Shown here: piece by piece, positions 62,918 to 64,000 of the stretch | Position numbering within the stretch: position 1 is the stretch's first letter | Layout of the letters: every line of letters begins with the position of its first letter | NCBI RefSeq assembly: GCF_001591645.1 | Contig: NZ_BCVH01000008.1 | Location: 124,001-188,000, forward strand | From: Robertmurraya korlensis NBRC 107688 | GTDB taxonomy: Bacteria; Bacillota; Bacilli; Bacillales; Cytobacillaceae | Length of the DNA stretch: 64,000 nucleotides | Reading direction: 5' to 3' | The notes under the pieces: model-generated | What the model saw: only the letters and a program-made list of their open reading frames with translations | Databases searched by the model: none | Told to the model about the DNA's origin: nothing | Made by a program: the position numbers and the translations under genes

Positions 62918-63577
62918 ATGAATTTGGATTTTAACCAAATTGTGCCTTATATTCCTTTTATCTTAGAAGGAATATGGGTTACATTACAGTTTGTCATCAT
63001 ATCAATTATATTTGGTTTTATTTTAGGAACGGGATTAGCTTTATGTAAAATATCAAAAATAAAAGCATTAAACTGGTTCGGGGATGCTTATACATCTATT
63101 TTCCGGGGGACCCCATTAATTTTGCAGTTGATGATTATTTATTTTGCGATTCCACAGTTAACTGGTTACGACATTTCTCCATTCTTGTCAGCGATTCTTG
63201 CTTTTGGTCTGAATTCCTCGGCATATGTATCAGAAATTATTCGTGCGGGAATTCAAGCAGTTGACAAGGGACAAACAGAAGCTGCGCAAGCACTTGGAGT
63301 CCCTTATCGTTTGATGATGAAGGACATTATTTTACCACAGGCTTTAAAAAACATTTTACCTGCACTTATGAATGAATTTATTACATTAACAAAAGAATCA
63401 GCGATTGTCTCGACAATTGGGTATTTAGATCTTATGCGTCGAGCTCAAGTAGTGGGTGCTGATATTTATCGAAACTTTGAACCATTAATTTTTGTAGGAT
63501 TCATTTACTGGTTACTCGTTATGGTATTAACGATCATTGGTAAAATTGTTGAAAGGAGGATGAAGTTCAGTGATTAA
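62918..63577 (+). CDS. artQ: arginine ABC importer permease ArtQ
   Basis: This HisM-type permease of 219 residues, identical in length to B. subtilis ArtQ, has about five membrane segments. The ATPase-docking loop reads TEAAQALGVPYRLMMKDIIL, and FRGTPLILQLMIIYF is typical of amino-acid permeases. AAAGTGAGGTG precedes the ATG. The ATPase gene overlaps its end by eight bases. Confidence 0.92.
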   Translation: MNLDFNQIVPYIPFILEGIWVTLQFVIISIIFGFILGTGLALCKISKIKALNWFGDAYTSIFRGTPLILQLMIIYFAIPQLTGYDISPFLSAILAFGLNSSAYVSEIIRAGIQAVDKGQTEAAQALGVPYRLMMKDIILPQALKNILPALMNEFITLTKESAIVSTIGYLDLMRRAQVVGADIYRNFEPLIFVGFIYWLLVMVLTIIGKIVERRMKFSD

Positions 63578-64000
63578 GATTGAAAACCTCTATAAACAAT
63601 TCGGTGATAATGAAGTATTAAAAGGTATTACCACTAACATTAATAGTGGTGAAGTTGTTTCGATCATTGGACCATCTGGCTCAGGTAAATCTACTTTTCT
63701 CCGTTGTATCAACTTACTAGAGGTGCCAACGAAAGGTACAGTGTCTATAGATGGTAAGAGCATTCCAGATAAAAATACAAATATATTAAAGGTTCGCCAA
63801 CAAATTGGAATGGTTTTTCAGCACTTTAATTTGTTCCCACATTTAAATGTACTAGACAATTTAACGTACGCTCCAATCAAGGTAAAAGGGGAATCTCGAC
63901 AAGTAGCTGAAGATAAAGCGCGTAACCTACTTGCGAAAGTGGGACTGACAGAAAAGGAAAAAGCATTTCCTAGTAACCTGTCAGGTGGTCAAAAACAACG
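63570..64000 (+). CDS. artR: arginine ABC importer ATPase ArtR (5' part)
   Basis: The gene starts with GTG after AAAGGAGGA inside artQ and runs off the right edge after about 143 codons. Walker A GPSGSGKST and the Q-loop VFQHFNLFPH are present, and the window ends within the signature LSGGQKQR. It would energise ArtP/ArtQ. The remaining roughly 100 residues, including Walker B, lie outside. Confidence 0.93.
   Translation, partial: MIKIENLYKQFGDNEVLKGITTNINSGEVVSIIGPSGSGKSTFLRCINLLEVPTKGTVSIDGKSIPDKNTNILKVRQQIGMVFQHFNLFPHLNVLDNLTYAPIKVKGESRQVAEDKARNLLAKVGLTEKEKAFPSNLSGGQKQ

Overview
The window is chromosomal DNA of a low-GC Gram-positive, almost certainly a member of the Bacillaceae. Strong AGGAGG ribosome sites, frequent TTG and GTG starts, cre-like and AraR-like operators, and an AraR/AraNPQ/AraBDA/AraM gene set close to that of Bacillus subtilis all point there. 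No transposase, integrase, CRISPR array, rRNA or tRNA was seen.

Bases 1-25,600 are one large L-arabinose/arabinoglycan utilisation locus. A GH27 enzyme (probably beta-L-arabinopyranosidase) and the repressor gene araR face each other across a shared terminator. Rightward from araR come the arabino-oligosaccharide importer araNPQ, one membrane-anchored and one cytoplasmic GH43 arabinanase-like enzyme, and a GH127 beta-L-arabinofuranosidase. A second transcription unit then carries araB, araD, araA, a transketolase, two GH51 arabinofuranosidases flanking a small cysteine-rich protein, an aldose 1-epimerase, araM and two tandem GH43 enzymes. AraR-type operators lie before araR/araN, in a mirror-image pair before araB, and before araA. 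Together the genes import arabinosyl oligosaccharides, remove alpha- and beta-linked arabinose, and convert it to xylulose 5-phosphate.

Bases 25,600-40,800 are ordinary accessory genes: a MATE exporter, a LysM/beta-propeller protein, an L,D-transpeptidase, envelope-glycan genes, an exonuclease-BRCT fusion, an acyltransferase, an RNA-methylase-like gene, and a sensor kinase overlapping an HD-GYP response regulator.

Bases 40,800-46,430 form a formate/oxalate module: an OFA-family transporter, a DUF2294 protein, an FdhF/YdeP molybdoenzyme, fdhD, and a 43-codon moaA remnant. Two related leader elements, each ending in an intrinsic terminator, precede the transporter and the molybdoenzyme. I do not recognise them, and they are the best candidate here for an undescribed regulatory system. 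A decayed stretch of about 600 bases follows.

Bases 47,000-64,000 hold two GNAT acetyltransferases, a PhzF protein, a Zn-ribbon protein, a truncated haemoglobin and a GGDEF-EAL protein. They also hold a nucleoside ABC-importer operon (nupNOPQ-like) that carries a sulfite-oxidase-fold molybdoenzyme and a nucleoside phosphorylase, with a PurR-like inverted repeat upstream. An M20 peptidase-family protein follows, and then the start of an ArgR-box-controlled arginine ABC importer (artPQR), cut by the right edge.
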